A stretch of 10,761 bases of DNA from Chloroflexota bacterium (GCA_016190585.1 JACPQH010000080.1:1-10761), one strand, 5' to 3'; numbered from the stretch's first letter, positions 1 through 7,084 are shown. Numbers and translations: made by a program. The notes: generated by a model not told the origin, from the letters alone.

Positions 1-339
1 CTCCGGGGTCATGTCCACGCCGATGACTTTGCCCTGCGCGCCGACCTTTTCCGCGGCCAGAAAGCAGTCGAAGCCCGCCCCCGAGCCGAGGTCGAGGACA
101 CGCTCCCCCTCCTTCAGGGAAGCCAGGGCGACGGGGTTGCCGCAGCCAAGACCCAGGTTGGCGCCCGCCGGCACCGAGCCGATATCATCCTCGGAGTAGC
201 CGATGTGGCGGCTGATGCTTTCGGCCTTGTTGCCGCTGCCGCAGCCGCATGACGAGCCGCCGCCGCAGCACGACGACCCCTCCCGGGCGATATGGGCGTA
301 GCCTTCCCGGACGATCTTCCTGGCGCTGTCCTGTTCCAC
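1..339 (-). CDS. arsM: Arsenite S-adenosylmethyltransferase ArsM (C-terminal part beyond window edge)
   Basis: Methylates trivalent arsenic in the cytoplasm using S-adenosylmethionine, a detoxification step. Only the first 113 residues are here; the frame is open to base 1. I read a GTG start at 337-339, six bases after an AAGGAG site (346-351) and one base after the stop of the upstream gene, so translation is probably coupled. Visible features: a Cys-rich N-terminus (C24, C25, C31, C33), the block [22 protein letters not shown] containing C66 (the family's conserved arsenic-binding Cys in the GLGCGNP motif), and SAM-binding motif [10 protein letters not shown] at 81-89 followed by the acidic strand end VIGVDMTPE. 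These blocks are diagnostic of bacterial ArsM. The remaining catalytic cysteines should lie left of the window. It shares a promoter with the AbrB-fold gene. Confidence 0.93.
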   Translation of the reverse strand, partial: MEQDSARKIVREGYAHIAREGSSCCGGGSSCGCGSGNKAESISRHIGYSEDDIGSVPAGANLGLGCGNPVALASLKEGERVLDLGSGAGFDCFLAAEKVGAQGKVIGVDMTPE

Positions 340-340
340 G

Positions 341-610
341 TTACTCTCCTTTTTCCTGAATATCCTGGAGCATCGGGCCGAGCATATCCCTGACCCGGCC
401 GGCCAGCTCCTCGGCCTTGATTAGGGTGATGCAGGCGATGCCGCCGTCCCGCCCCCAGCTCACCACCGCCAGCTTGTCGCCGGCGCGTATCCCGGCCTTC
501 TCCCTCACTTCCTTGGGCAGCACCATCTGCCCGCGCTCATCCACGCTCACCAGCGACTCAATCCTGCAGCACGGGCCCTCTCCGGGGCCGCAGCATCCGC
601 GTCCTCTCAT
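341..610 (-). CDS. Cys-rich SpoVT/AbrB-fold protein, HgcAB-associated (HgcC-like) type
   Basis: 89 residues. A swapped-hairpin AbrB-type DNA-binding domain spans about residues 17-65; the core reads [20 protein letters not shown] followed by [11 protein letters not shown]. It is preceded by a Cys-rich leader with pairs C6-C7 and C14-C15, and C60 is a further thiol. The whole resembles the small proteins annotated as HgcAB-associated (HgcC), which in anaerobes sit beside arsM or the mercury-methylation genes hgcAB; that assignment is from memory of the family. The ATG at 608-610 has an AAGGAAG-type ribosome site. Its stop is one base before arsM, forming a two-gene operon. The Cys pairs and the palindrome at its promoter suggest a thiol-metal responsive autoregulator, which is inference. 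No toxin partner is adjacent, so a MazE-type antitoxin role is unlikely. No hgcA or hgcB is visible here. Confidence 0.8.
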   Translation of the reverse strand: MRGRGCCGPGEGPCCRIESLVSVDERGQMVLPKEVREKAGIRAGDKLAVVSWGRDGGIACITLIKAEELAGRVRDMLGPMLQDIQEKGE

Positions 611-631
611 TGCTACTTCCTTTCTGATAAT

Positions 632-645
632 TCAGTACGGACTGA
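632..645. promoter_or_regulatory. Inverted repeat TCAGT-N4-ACTGA, candidate operator
   Basis: A perfect 5-bp inverted repeat with a 4-base centre (637-640) lies directly downstream of, and touching, the -10 box of the AbrB-fold/arsM promoter, so it covers the likely start site. With a one-base bulge the arms extend into ATAAT-like flanks on both sides (627-650). The position suits a repressor site. The protein that binds it is unknown; the adjacent AbrB-fold protein or an unlinked ArsR are both possible. Confidence 0.5.
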
Positions 646-673
646 TTATACAGGCAAAAAAAGGGGCTGTCAA
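645..673 (-). promoter_or_regulatory. Consensus sigma-70 type promoter for the AbrB-fold gene and arsM
   Basis: On the minus strand the -35 box is TTGACA (668-673) and the -10 box is TATAAT (645-650), separated by exactly 17 bases that include a run of seven T. Both hexamers match consensus perfectly. The start site would be near 638, giving a leader of about 28 nt to the ATG at 610. Such a strong promoter usually needs a repressor, in line with the inverted repeat on the start site. Confidence 0.8.
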
Positions 674-688
674 GGGGGGCAGGAGACT

Positions 689-1090
689 TTATCTGCTTCT
701 TGGCTTTAGCTTTAATTCAGCTTCTGTAGCTAGTACTTGGGCAATTGACAACTGCCTGTACTTTTCTTGTGGCCAATTTATTATATTTGTGTGGCGGGAA
801 GGTAATGGGTCTGGTTTTATTGCTAATCCTTCGCGTGTAACTATTTCAGCTTTTATATCAGCTACTCCATATAATGTTTTTTCCTGCTCCATTACCTTAA
901 TGACTTTGTTTTCCCCGATTTCCCAAATTTGATCTAGTGTTAAATTATGAATACGAAAAACTGACAATGCCAAAGTTTTTGGTGGCGGCATAAATGCTTT
1001 GAACTTGACTCCGCCTCCTCCGAAATGGTTATGCTCAGTCAAGAATCGACCTAATGGTTCATCAGATAGTACCTTTTCGGATAAGTTCAT
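689..1090 (-). CDS. Hypothetical protein, last gene of the AT-rich island
   Basis: 133 residues, soluble, with no signal peptide or membrane segment. I do not recognise a named domain. The pattern includes GRFLTEHNHF near residue 14, VKFKAFMPPP near 28, SVFRIHNLTLDQIWEIGE near 43-60, and a C-terminal block with RHTNIINWP at about 99-107. I recall similar sporadically distributed small proteins (FMP..., FRI..., RHANI.GWP pattern), but have no function for them. The ATG at 1088-1090 lies 7 bases after the stop of the preceding gene with only a weak ribosome site, so it probably depends on translational coupling. Codons are AT-rich, unlike the flanking GC-rich genes. The stop is just upstream of the next operon's promoter, and I see no terminator hairpin between them. 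Confidence 0.75.
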   Translation of the reverse strand: MNLSEKVLSDEPLGRFLTEHNHFGGGGVKFKAFMPPPKTLALSVFRIHNLTLDQIWEIGENKVIKVMEQEKTLYGVADIKAEIVTREGLAIKPDPLPSRHTNIINWPQEKYRQLSIAQVLATEAELKLKPRSR

Positions 1091-1097
1091 GACAGAC

Positions 1098-1595
1098 TTA
1101 ACAGTAGACTCTTTTCACGTTTGCTATTATGCTTTCTGGTATTCCTTCATCGTAGTATTCAACTCCGTATGCTTTTGTCGCTCCATAGAGCCCAGCATAT
1201 GACAAATCATTTCTTTCCCCAATTATTACCGAGAACAACTGACGCTTTCCGTGTTCCCATGTGAATACAACCTCGCCACTCGGGATAACATCAACCTTTG
1301 GCTCTGGAACTGACGCTGGAAGAGTTAGAGCAAAACGTAGTGCATTTTTTAGTGATTGTTCGTCCACTCTTTTTGCGCCGTATCCATCCCAATCATCTTT
1401 AGAATACTCTTTTCTAACTTGTAGAAGACCTTCTGTGATCGTTGAGAGATGTTCTCCGAAAGTAACTGTCTGGGCAAAACTTTGTTTCAATTCATCAGTC
1501 TCTCTCTGGATCACATCAGCATCTTCGCTAACCCCCAAATTTCTGGGAAAATTTAGTGGATTTTGTTCAATAGACGCGCACGTCATAGTATTCAT
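1098..1595 (-). CDS. Hypothetical protein with WDGYGA motif, middle gene of the AT-rich island
   Basis: 165 residues, soluble. The N-terminal ~60 residues are polar and probably helical; they are followed by KDDWDGYGAKRVDE (about 66-79), a helical stretch around RFALTLP, then a beta-rich part containing VIPSGEVVFTWEHGKRQLFSVII and SYAGLYGATKAYGVEYYDEGIPESIIANVKRV. The motif series (WDGYGA, LP.....PEV, P.GE..F.W, YAGLYG) is one I associate with uncharacterised accessory proteins, not with a known enzyme. Its ATG overlaps the stop of the TIGR04255 gene by 4 bases (ATGA, 1592-1595), and a GAGG site (1604-1607) lies 8 bases upstream. That overlap is good evidence the two are co-translated and act together. 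No catalytic signature is visible. Confidence 0.78.
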   Translation of the reverse strand: MNTMTCASIEQNPLNFPRNLGVSEDADVIQRETDELKQSFAQTVTFGEHLSTITEGLLQVRKEYSKDDWDGYGAKRVDEQSLKNALRFALTLPASVPEPKVDVIPSGEVVFTWEHGKRQLFSVIIGERNDLSYAGLYGATKAYGVEYYDEGIPESIIANVKRVYC

Positions 1596-2329
1596 TCGAA
1601 TAACCTCGCTGTTTTTTCGGTTATTAACTCGAAGAAAATTCGGTTTTTAAATTCTCGTATTTTCTTAAAAATTTCCCACATGATTCGCTCATCAATTCCC
1701 ATTAAATCTTCTTTGAATACATCGATATCCAAAATGATGCTAATACATTCTGGTTCAGGACTTGGTACCAAGGTTTGTACAATAGTAGCCGTCAAGTCTG
1801 TTTCATGTAGAACAATACGACTTAAAAATTGATTTACCTCTTGAGGTAATGATTTGGGAATCTGTGGGGGAGATGAAAGGTATTCGGAAAAATCGAAAAT
1901 TGGCGGTCTTAAATCGATCCTGTTGATATTACGGACCGCAGTTCGCGTAATGAGTTCGGGCTTAATTTTAGAGCGATATAAGTCCCAAAGCCGCTTCGCT
2001 TCTGCTAAAATAATCTGCCAATTAGGGTAAGGTTTAAGCCTGCTAAAAGTAAAGCCATCTAGCCTGAACTGTACGATATCTTTCCCACCCTCCGATGTGA
2101 ACAGGTACCCATCAACTCCTTTGTCTTGAACGGTTTGCTCTATCTTTTGCCCTTCTACCTTCCCTCCAAAAACCATTCTCCGCCGTTCTTTCCTATGGGG
2201 GTACTCTTGACTAATGCTTTTTTCGAGGAAAAGTAAATCCGCAATCTTAAGAGAAGGAGGGTTCTTCACCCTGATATCAATTACTGCCTCAACAATAGGA
2301 GCTTTGGGCAGATGCCTTAGTATTGCCAT
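1592..2329 (-). CDS. TIGR04255 family protein (uncharacterised, sporadically distributed)
   Basis: 245 residues. The N-terminal motif PKAPIVEAVIDIRVKNP (about 8-24) is the hallmark P..EA...I of the TIGR04255 family. Further family-like blocks are GYLFTSEGGKDIVQFRLDGFTFSRLKPYPNW in the middle, an RTAVRNINRIDL block at about residue 130, FDFSEYLSSPPQIP after it, and a C-terminal helical part ending KNRIFFELITEKTARLFE. The family has no proven biochemical function; members occur patchily in bacteria and archaea. It is the first gene of a three-gene AT-rich unit, with a promoter at 2356-2385 and a 4-base overlap into the next gene. The ATG at 2327-2329 has only a weak GAGA-like ribosome site. The length is close to the family norm as I recall it, and no truncation is seen. 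Confidence 0.85.
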   Translation of the reverse strand: MAILRHLPKAPIVEAVIDIRVKNPPSLKIADLLFLEKSISQEYPHRKERRRMVFGGKVEGQKIEQTVQDKGVDGYLFTSEGGKDIVQFRLDGFTFSRLKPYPNWQIILAEAKRLWDLYRSKIKPELITRTAVRNINRIDLRPPIFDFSEYLSSPPQIPKSLPQEVNQFLSRIVLHETDLTATIVQTLVPSPEPECISIILDIDVFKEDLMGIDERIMWEIFKKIREFKNRIFFELITEKTARLFE

Positions 2330-2355
2330 GTTCTTATCTCGAGTTTCTAAGCAAT

Positions 2356-2385
2356 AATATAACAGCTAATAGATCTATCTTTCAA
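2356..2385 (-). promoter_or_regulatory. Candidate promoter of the three-gene island
   Basis: Minus strand: -35 TTGAAA (2380-2385), 18-base spacer, -10 TATATT (2356-2361). Each box matches consensus at five of six positions. The start site would be near 2349, some 20 nt before the TIGR04255 ATG. It lies between the pheT stop and the island, so the island need not rely on read-through from the translation operon, although no terminator separates them. Confidence 0.55.
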
Positions 2386-2425
2386 ACGACGTTGACGTTC
2401 CTCTTTAAAAATAGGAGCTGTTTGG

Positions 2426-4828
2426 CTAGCCCCTCAGCGCCGCGCCGAGCTCGCGAGCGAGCCTGTCCAGCACCTGCTGCTGGACATTGTTGACCTCGTC
2501 ATCGGTCAGGGTATGGTCGGCGGCCTGGTAGACGATGCGGTAGGCCAGCGATTTCTTGCCCGGCGGCACCTGCTTGCCGGCGTAGACATCGAAGACCGTC
2601 ACCTGCCGGACCAGCGGGAACGAGGACATGACGTCATAGACCTGTTGGTGGGCCACGCCGTAGTCCACGACCAGCGCCAGGTCGCGGGTGACGCTGGGGA
2701 AGCGAGGGATGGGCTGGAAGAGCGGGGGCTCGCCCAGGAGGGAGAGCAGCCCGCTGACGTTGACCTCGAGCAGGTAGACCGGCTCGGCAATCTCGAAGGC
2801 GTCGCGCACCCCGGGGTGGACCTCGCCGAGCACGCCTACCCGCTTGCCGCCGGCGACTATCGCCAGTTGCTTGCCGGGGTGCAGTCCTTCGTCGTTCCCC
2901 GGCTCGAAGGACACGGCGGCGTCGAGCCGCCGGAACAGGGTTTCAGCCACGCCCTTCGCGTCGAAGAAGTCAATCATGTCGTCATCGCTCGTCCAGGACT
3001 TCTCCCGTCTGGCGCCGCCCATGAGGGCCACCAGTGTCTCAGGCTCTTCCGGGAGGTCGTCCTGCCGGGGCCGGTAGGTCTTGTCGAGCTCGTACAGCCG
3101 GATGCCGCCGGTTTCGTAGCGCCGGTTGGAAACATAGGCGGCCAGCAGGTTCGCCCGCAGGGTGGGGCGCAGGTACTCCTGGTCGGCGGTCATCGGGTTG
3201 GCCACCCGCAGCGGGGCCGGCTCCAGGGGGTGCGGCTGCGGCATCAGCCGGTTGAGGGCGTCCAGGGCGACCAGCGAGTAGGTGACTATCTCGTGAAAAC
3301 CAGCCCCTGTCAGGCACCGCGCTATCTTCTCGCGGGCGGCCAGCCGGGGGTCGGGGGTCTGGCGGGGCAGCGGCGCGGCCAGCATGGTCATGGGAATCTT
3401 GTCATAGCCGGTGATGCGGGCGACCTCCTCGATAACGTCAACCTCGAAGCGGATATCGCCGCGCCAGTAGGGCGGCGTCGCCAGCAGCACGCTGGCCTCC
3501 TTGAGGATGCAGTCGAAACCCAGCGAGCGCAGCACCGAGGATATCTGCTCGAAGGTGAAGCCGGTCCCGAGCACGCGCTCGAGCCCGCGCATGGTCAGCG
3601 GCACCGGCGGCGCCTCTTGCCTGCCGGGGTAGACATCGATAATACCTTGCGCCGCCTGACCGCCGCCGAGCTCGACGATGAGCTGGGTGGCGCGCCGGAT
3701 GGCCGGTATGGTCATGCCGGGGCGGACGCCGCGCTCGAAACGCATCGAGGCCTCGCTGACCAGGCCCAGGTTGCGGCTTGTGTAGTGGATATTCGCCGGG
3801 TTGAAGCTGGCCGCCTCAAGAAGGATGGACGTCGTACTCTCGGTGACCTCGCTGTTGGCCCCGCCCATCACCCCGGCCAGGGCCACGGCGCGCGCCTTGT
3901 CGGCGATGACCAGGGTGTTGTCCGAGAGCACCCGCGAGACGCCGTCCAGGGTCGCCGTGGTCTCGCCGCTGCGGGCGCGGCGCACGATGATGCCTTTGCC
4001 CTGGACCTTATCATAATCGAAGGCGTGCAGGGGCTGGCCGTACTCGAGCATGACGTAGTTGGTGATATCGACGATGTTGTTGATCGGCCGCATGCCGCAG
4101 GCCAGCAGGCGCTCCTGCATCCACGCCGGCGACGGCCCGAGCCTGACGCCGGTTACCAGGCTGGCGCAGTAGCGGGGGCAGAGTTCCGGCTCGATAATCT
4201 CGACGGTGAGCCGCTCCTCGACGGGCGGCGCGGCCTCCCCGTAAGCCGGCTCGGGCAGGCGCAGGTTTTCGCCGGTCAGGGCGCTCACCTCCCGGGCAAT
4301 GCCGATAACCGAAAGGCAGTCGGGCCGGTTGGGCGTTACTTCCAGGTCGAAGACGATGTCGCTGAGGTAGTCGGACAGGGGCATGCCCACCGGGGCGTCC
4401 GGGGGGAGTATCAGGATGCCCTCGTGGCTTTCGGAGATGCCGAGCTCCTTCTCGGAGCAGGCCATGCCGGCGGAGACGACGCCGCGAATTTTAGCCGGGG
4501 TCAGCCGGGACGTCTTGCCGGTGTGCGGGTCGATAAGCTCGGCGCCGACCCGGGCGAAGGCCACCTTGTCGCCGGCGCGGGTGTTGGGTGCGCCGCAAAC
4601 GACGGTCGGCTGCTCGTTACCCGCGTCTACGGTGACCAGGCGCAGGCGGTCAGCGTTGGGGTGGGGGTTCACGGCCGTTATCCGGCCGATGACGACATTC
4701 TCCCACTTCTTGCCGGCGGGCTCGATCTGGCGGGCCTCGTTGCCAGCCATGGTCAGGCGGCGGGCAATCTCGGCGGCGGGCAGCCCGGGCCTGACGTACT
4801 CGCGCAGCCACTTCAGCGGGACTTTCAT
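2426..4828 (-). CDS. pheT: Phenylalanyl-tRNA synthetase beta subunit
   Basis: Beta subunit of the (alpha-beta)2 enzyme that charges tRNA-Phe in the cytoplasm. At 800 residues it has the usual bacterial length. Domains in order: N-terminal helix; EMAP-type tRNA-binding OB fold at about 42-155 (WENVVIGRITAVNPHPNADR, later VSAGMACSEKELG); B3/B4 domain at about 215-390, which in the family edits mischarged tyrosine and here contains INNIVDITNYVMLEYGQPLHAFD (250-271); B5 domain at about 410-480 (RGDIRFEVDVIEEVARITGYDKIP); a pseudo-catalytic core; and the C-terminal FDX-ACB anticodon-binding domain from about 706 (PRFPSVTRDLALVVD). The ATG directly follows the pheS stop with no gap (TAG-ATG), so the two subunits are translationally coupled. 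It is the last gene of the translation operon; no clear intrinsic terminator follows. All expected domains are intact. Confidence 0.97.
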   Translation of the reverse strand: MKVPLKWLREYVRPGLPAAEIARRLTMAGNEARQIEPAGKKWENVVIGRITAVNPHPNADRLRLVTVDAGNEQPTVVCGAPNTRAGDKVAFARVGAELIDPHTGKTSRLTPAKIRGVVSAGMACSEKELGISESHEGILILPPDAPVGMPLSDYLSDIVFDLEVTPNRPDCLSVIGIAREVSALTGENLRLPEPAYGEAAPPVEERLTVEIIEPELCPRYCASLVTGVRLGPSPAWMQERLLACGMRPINNIVDITNYVMLEYGQPLHAFDYDKVQGKGIIVRRARSGETTATLDGVSRVLSDNTLVIADKARAVALAGVMGGANSEVTESTTSILLEAASFNPANIHYTSRNLGLVSEASMRFERGVRPGMTIPAIRRATQLIVELGGGQAAQGIIDVYPGRQEAPPVPLTMRGLERVLGTGFTFEQISSVLRSLGFDCILKEASVLLATPPYWRGDIRFEVDVIEEVARITGYDKIPMTMLAAPLPRQTPDPRLAAREKIARCLTGAGFHEIVTYSLVALDALNRLMPQPHPLEPAPLRVANPMTADQEYLRPTLRANLLAAYVSNRRYETGGIRLYELDKTYRPRQDDLPEEPETLVALMGGARREKSWTSDDDMIDFFDAKGVAETLFRRLDAAVSFEPGNDEGLHPGKQLAIVAGGKRVGVLGEVHPGVRDAFEIAEPVYLLEVNVSGLLSLLGEPPLFQPIPRFPSVTRDLALVVDYGVAHQQVYDVMSSFPLVRQVTVFDVYAGKQVPPGKKSLAYRIVYQAADHTLTDDEVNNVQQQVLDRLARELGAALRG

Positions 4829-5869
4829 CTAGAACTGCCTCAAGAACCGGAGGTCGTTGCCGTAAAAGAGGCGGATGTCATCGATGCCGTAGCGCAGCAT
4901 GGGCAGCCGGTTGATGCCGATGCCGAAGGCGAAGCTGGTGTAGACCTCCGGGTCGATGCCGCCCCGCCGCAGCACGTCCGGGTGGGTCATGCCGGCGCCG
5001 AGGATCTCGATCCAGCCGGAGCTCCCGCACAGGCGGCAGCCGCCGCCCCGGCAGGCCAGGCACTCGATGGCCATCTCGACCCCCGGCTCGACGAACGGGA
5101 AGTAGTCGCAGCGGAAGCGCACCTTCCTCTCCGGCCCGAAGTAGCGCCGGGAGAACTCGTAGAGCGTTCCCTTGAGGTCGGCCATGGTGATGCCCTTGTC
5201 CACCGCCAGGCCGTCGATCTGGTGGAACATCGGGGTGTGGGTGGCGTCGCTGGCCTCGTAGCGGAAGACACGGCCCGGCTCGACCGTCCGTATCGGCGGC
5301 TTCATGCCCTCGACGATGCGGGCGGTGACGGCGGTGGTGTGGGTGCGCAGCAGCATCCGGCGCTTTTCCGGGTTTTCCGGGCAGTCCAGCCAGGACGACG
5401 ACATGGTGTCGCGGGCCGGGTGCTCGGCGGGGATGTTCAGCGCCTCGAAGTTATAATAGTCCCACTCCACGTCTGGGCCCTCGACCACCATGAAGCCCAT
5501 GGTGGCGAATATCTGGCACAGCTCGTTGACCGCCTGGGTCAGGGGGTGGCGGCGGCCTTCGGGGAGAGGCCGGCCGGGGAGGGTGATATCGACCTCCTTG
5601 CGCGCGGCCTGGGAGGCAAGCTGGATGGCGCGGAAGGCATCTTCCTTCGCCTTGAGGGCGGTCTCGAAGAGCCCCTTCGCCTCGTTGGCGGCGGCCCCGG
5701 CCTCTTTTCGCTCGGGCGGGGGCAGGCCGGGCAGGGAGCGCAGGATGGCGGTCAGCGGGCTCTTTTTCCCCAGGTAGCGCACCCGCCACGACTCGAGCTC
5801 GGCGGGCTCCTTGATGCCTCCCAGCTCGTGGAGGGCGCCGGCTTTTATCTCTTCAAGCTCGGGAATCAT
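4829..5869 (-). CDS. pheS: Phenylalanyl-tRNA synthetase alpha subunit
   Basis: Catalytic subunit of PheRS (class II); activates phenylalanine with ATP and transfers it to tRNA-Phe. 346 residues, normal length. An N-terminal tRNA-binding coiled coil spans about 1-90. Motif 1 region is around [19 protein letters not shown] (108-126); the THTTAVTAR block is at 177-184; motif 2 [23 protein letters not shown] is at 199-221; motif 3 [19 protein letters not shown] is at 315-333. A four-Cys cluster C270, C273, C278, C281 followed by [10 protein letters not shown] resembles the zinc-knuckle-like insert seen in part of the bacterial PheS family. The ATG at 5867-5869 has a weak AGGG-containing ribosome site. 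It sits 49 bases after rplT and abuts pheT directly. Confidence 0.97.
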   Translation of the reverse strand: MIPELEEIKAGALHELGGIKEPAELESWRVRYLGKKSPLTAILRSLPGLPPPERKEAGAAANEAKGLFETALKAKEDAFRAIQLASQAARKEVDITLPGRPLPEGRRHPLTQAVNELCQIFATMGFMVVEGPDVEWDYYNFEALNIPAEHPARDTMSSSWLDCPENPEKRRMLLRTHTTAVTARIVEGMKPPIRTVEPGRVFRYEASDATHTPMFHQIDGLAVDKGITMADLKGTLYEFSRRYFGPERKVRFRCDYFPFVEPGVEMAIECLACRGGGCRLCGSSGWIEILGAGMTHPDVLRRGGIDPEVYTSFAFGIGINRLPMLRYGIDDIRLFYGNDLRFLRQF

Positions 5870-5918
5870 GACCAGCCCTGAGAGTTAAGTCAGCGGTGGT
5901 TGCCATGCCGGAGTCGTT

Positions 5919-6278
5919 CTACGCCCGGACCTGGCCTTTGACAATGGTGGCCAGGCTGGCGAAGGCCTGGGGGTCCCGGACGGCCATGTCCGCCAGCACC
6001 TTGCGGTTAAGCTCGACCCCGGCCGATTTCAGGCCGCTGATGAACTGGTTATAGGTCAGTCCCTCGGCGCGGCTGGCGGCGTTGACCCGGGCTATCCAGA
6101 GCCGCCGCATGTCGCCCTTCCGCTCGCGGCGGTGGGCGTAGGCGTACGCGAGTCCTTTAATCAGCGATTCGTGCGCCTGGGAGTGGAGCCGGGACCGGGA
6201 CATGCGGTGTCCCTTGGTCGCCTCCAGCAGGCTCTTATGCCTGCGGTGTTTGGTAACGCCTCGTTTAATCCTGGCCAA
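5919..6278 (-). CDS. rplT: 50S ribosomal protein L20
   Basis: 119 residues, highly basic; an early-assembly 23S rRNA-binding protein of the large subunit. The N-terminal extension with [23 protein letters not shown] and the globular domain ([42 protein letters not shown]) are typical, and the length is normal. The start is TTG (6276-6278), not ATG; it is fixed by the family's ARIKRG N-terminus and by a perfect AGGAGG seven bases upstream. In many bacteria L20 represses its own operon through a long leader; the infC leader here looks short, so if such control exists it would have to use another site. It follows rpmI by 19 bases. Confidence 0.97.
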   Translation of the reverse strand: MARIKRGVTKHRRHKSLLEATKGHRMSRSRLHSQAHESLIKGLAYAYAHRRERKGDMRRLWIARVNAASRAEGLTYNQFISGLKSAGVELNRKVLADMAVRDPQAFASLATIVKGQVRA

Positions 6279-6285
6279 GTGAGGT

Positions 6286-6291
6286 CCTCCT
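6286..6291 (-). promoter_or_regulatory. Ribosome binding site deciding the rplT TTG start
   Basis: A full AGGAGG on the minus strand, seven bases before TTG at 6276-6278. The strong site in optimal position compensates for the weak start codon and settles the start of L20. Confidence 0.85.
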
Positions 6292-6297
6292 AACCGG

Positions 6298-6498
6298 TCA
6301 AGCCCCGTACGGGATCAATTTTTTTACCTGCTTAAGGTTGCTCTTGTCCACGGGTATGAGCTTATCAAAAAGCCGCTTGACCCGCTTCGACTTCCTGACG
6401 CGCAGGTGGCTCTTGGGTCCCTTGACGCGCAGCACCTTGCCGCTCCCGGTGACGTGGAAGCGGCTCTGCGCTCCCTTGTGGGTTTTGAGTTTAGGCAT
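6298..6498 (-). CDS. rpmI: 50S ribosomal protein L35
   Basis: 66 residues, strongly basic, the standard L35 length. The N-terminus [21 protein letters not shown] and the C-terminal [19 protein letters not shown] are family signatures; it binds 23S rRNA in the large subunit. The ATG at 6496-6498 lies inside the end of infC (8-base overlap with its TAA at 6491-6493), and an AAGGAAA ribosome site lies within infC. This is the classic infC-rpmI-rplT arrangement and implies coupled synthesis of IF3 and L35. Confidence 0.97.
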   Translation of the reverse strand: MPKLKTHKGAQSRFHVTGSGKVLRVKGPKSHLRVRKSKRVKRLFDKLIPVDKSNLKQVKKLIPYGA

Positions 6499-7042
6499 TC
6501 TGAATTTCCTTTACCGGTTCTTTTATCTTCTTCGCCTGGGTCGGCACCAGGGTTATGGTTATCTGTTTGCCTTCGGCCATCGCCGGTTTCTCGGGCGCGG
6601 ATATGTCGCTGAGCGATTCGACCAGTCTCTGGAGCAGCTTCCAGCCGAGCTCGGGATGGGTTATCTCCCGCCCGCGGAAGATGACCGATATCTTTATCTT
6701 GTCGCCCTCGGTCAGGAGCTTGCGGACGTTCTTCAGCTTGGCTTCCAGGTCATGCGCGCCGATTTTCGGCCTTACCCGCAACTGGCGCACCAGCGAGATT
6801 TTCGTGCCCTTCCTGGCTTCTTGCTCTTTCTTCTGCTGCTCGTATTTGTACTTGCCGTAGTCAAGCAGGCGGCACACCGGCGGCAGCGACGTGGGCGCGA
6901 CCTCTACCAGGTCGATATTCTGCCTCCGGGCGATTTCCCTCGCCTGACTGACCGGCATTATCCCCAACTGCTCGCCATCTTCACCGACCAGACGACATTC
7001 TCTCGCGGTAATCTTCTCGTTGACGCGCAGTTGCTTAATTAT
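6491..7042 (-). CDS. infC: Translation initiation factor IF-3 (non-canonical start codon)
   Basis: Binds the 30S subunit, blocks 50S joining and proofreads the start codon. 183 residues if begun at ATA (7040-7042), or 182 from the next codon ATT (7037-7039). The N-domain reads KQLRVNEKITARECRLVGEDGEQLG before the linker; the signature PVCRLLDYGKYKYEQQKKEQ and C-domain KISVIFRGREITHPELGWKLLQRL follow. No ATG, GTG or TTG occurs in frame between the upstream stop (7064-7066) and TTG at 6965-6967, which would delete the conserved RVNE...REVRL-type segment. A GGAGGT site (7054-7059) is 10 bases before ATA and 13 before ATT. IF3 genes commonly start at AUU and IF3 represses such starts, so autoregulation is likely. 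ATA gives the same distance to the conserved Asn as in Bacillus subtilis IF3; I prefer it slightly. First gene of the operon. Confidence 0.93.
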   Translation of the reverse strand: MIKQLRVNEKITARECRLVGEDGEQLGIMPVSQAREIARRQNIDLVEVAPTSLPPVCRLLDYGKYKYEQQKKEQEARKGTKISLVRQLRVRPKIGAHDLEAKLKNVRKLLTEGDKIKISVIFRGREITHPELGWKLLQRLVESLSDISAPEKPAMAEGKQITITLVPTQAKKIKEPVKEIQNA

Positions 7043-7053
7043 GAGTTTATTTA

Positions 7054-7059
7054 CCTCCG
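7054..7059 (-). promoter_or_regulatory. Ribosome binding site of infC
   Basis: GGAGGT on the minus strand, the only strong site in the leader. It sits 10 bases before ATA (7040-7042) and 13 before ATT (7037-7039). No canonical start follows at usable distance, which supports the non-canonical infC start. Confidence 0.75.
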
Positions 7060-7084
7060 GATATTAATCGGTTTACAAAAAATC

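Noticed and set aside
341..610. MazE-type antitoxin for the AbrB-fold gene
   Set aside because: No toxin gene of suitable size is adjacent; the partner is arsM, and the Cys-rich N-terminus fits the HgcAB-associated type better.
417..932. Plus-strand open frame across the AbrB-fold gene and the end of the island
   Set aside because: It runs antisense through a strong promoter and two supported genes, and its translation has no family features.
2386..2425. Possible intrinsic terminator after pheT (TCCT...AGGA with T-rich loop)
   Set aside because: The stem is only four base pairs with a ten-base loop and no following T-run.
700..2430. Possible target-site duplication of the island (TTGGCTTTAGC near 700 and TTGGCTAGC near 2422)
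   Set aside because: The match is short and imperfect and the left copy lies inside the last island gene, so chance is the simpler explanation.
2513..5881. A 1122-codon open frame on the plus strand antisense to pheT and pheS
   Set aside because: It crosses both synthetase genes in antisense, has low-complexity Gly/Arg/Asp/His-rich composition with no family motif, and is the expected shadow of GC-rich third-position bias.
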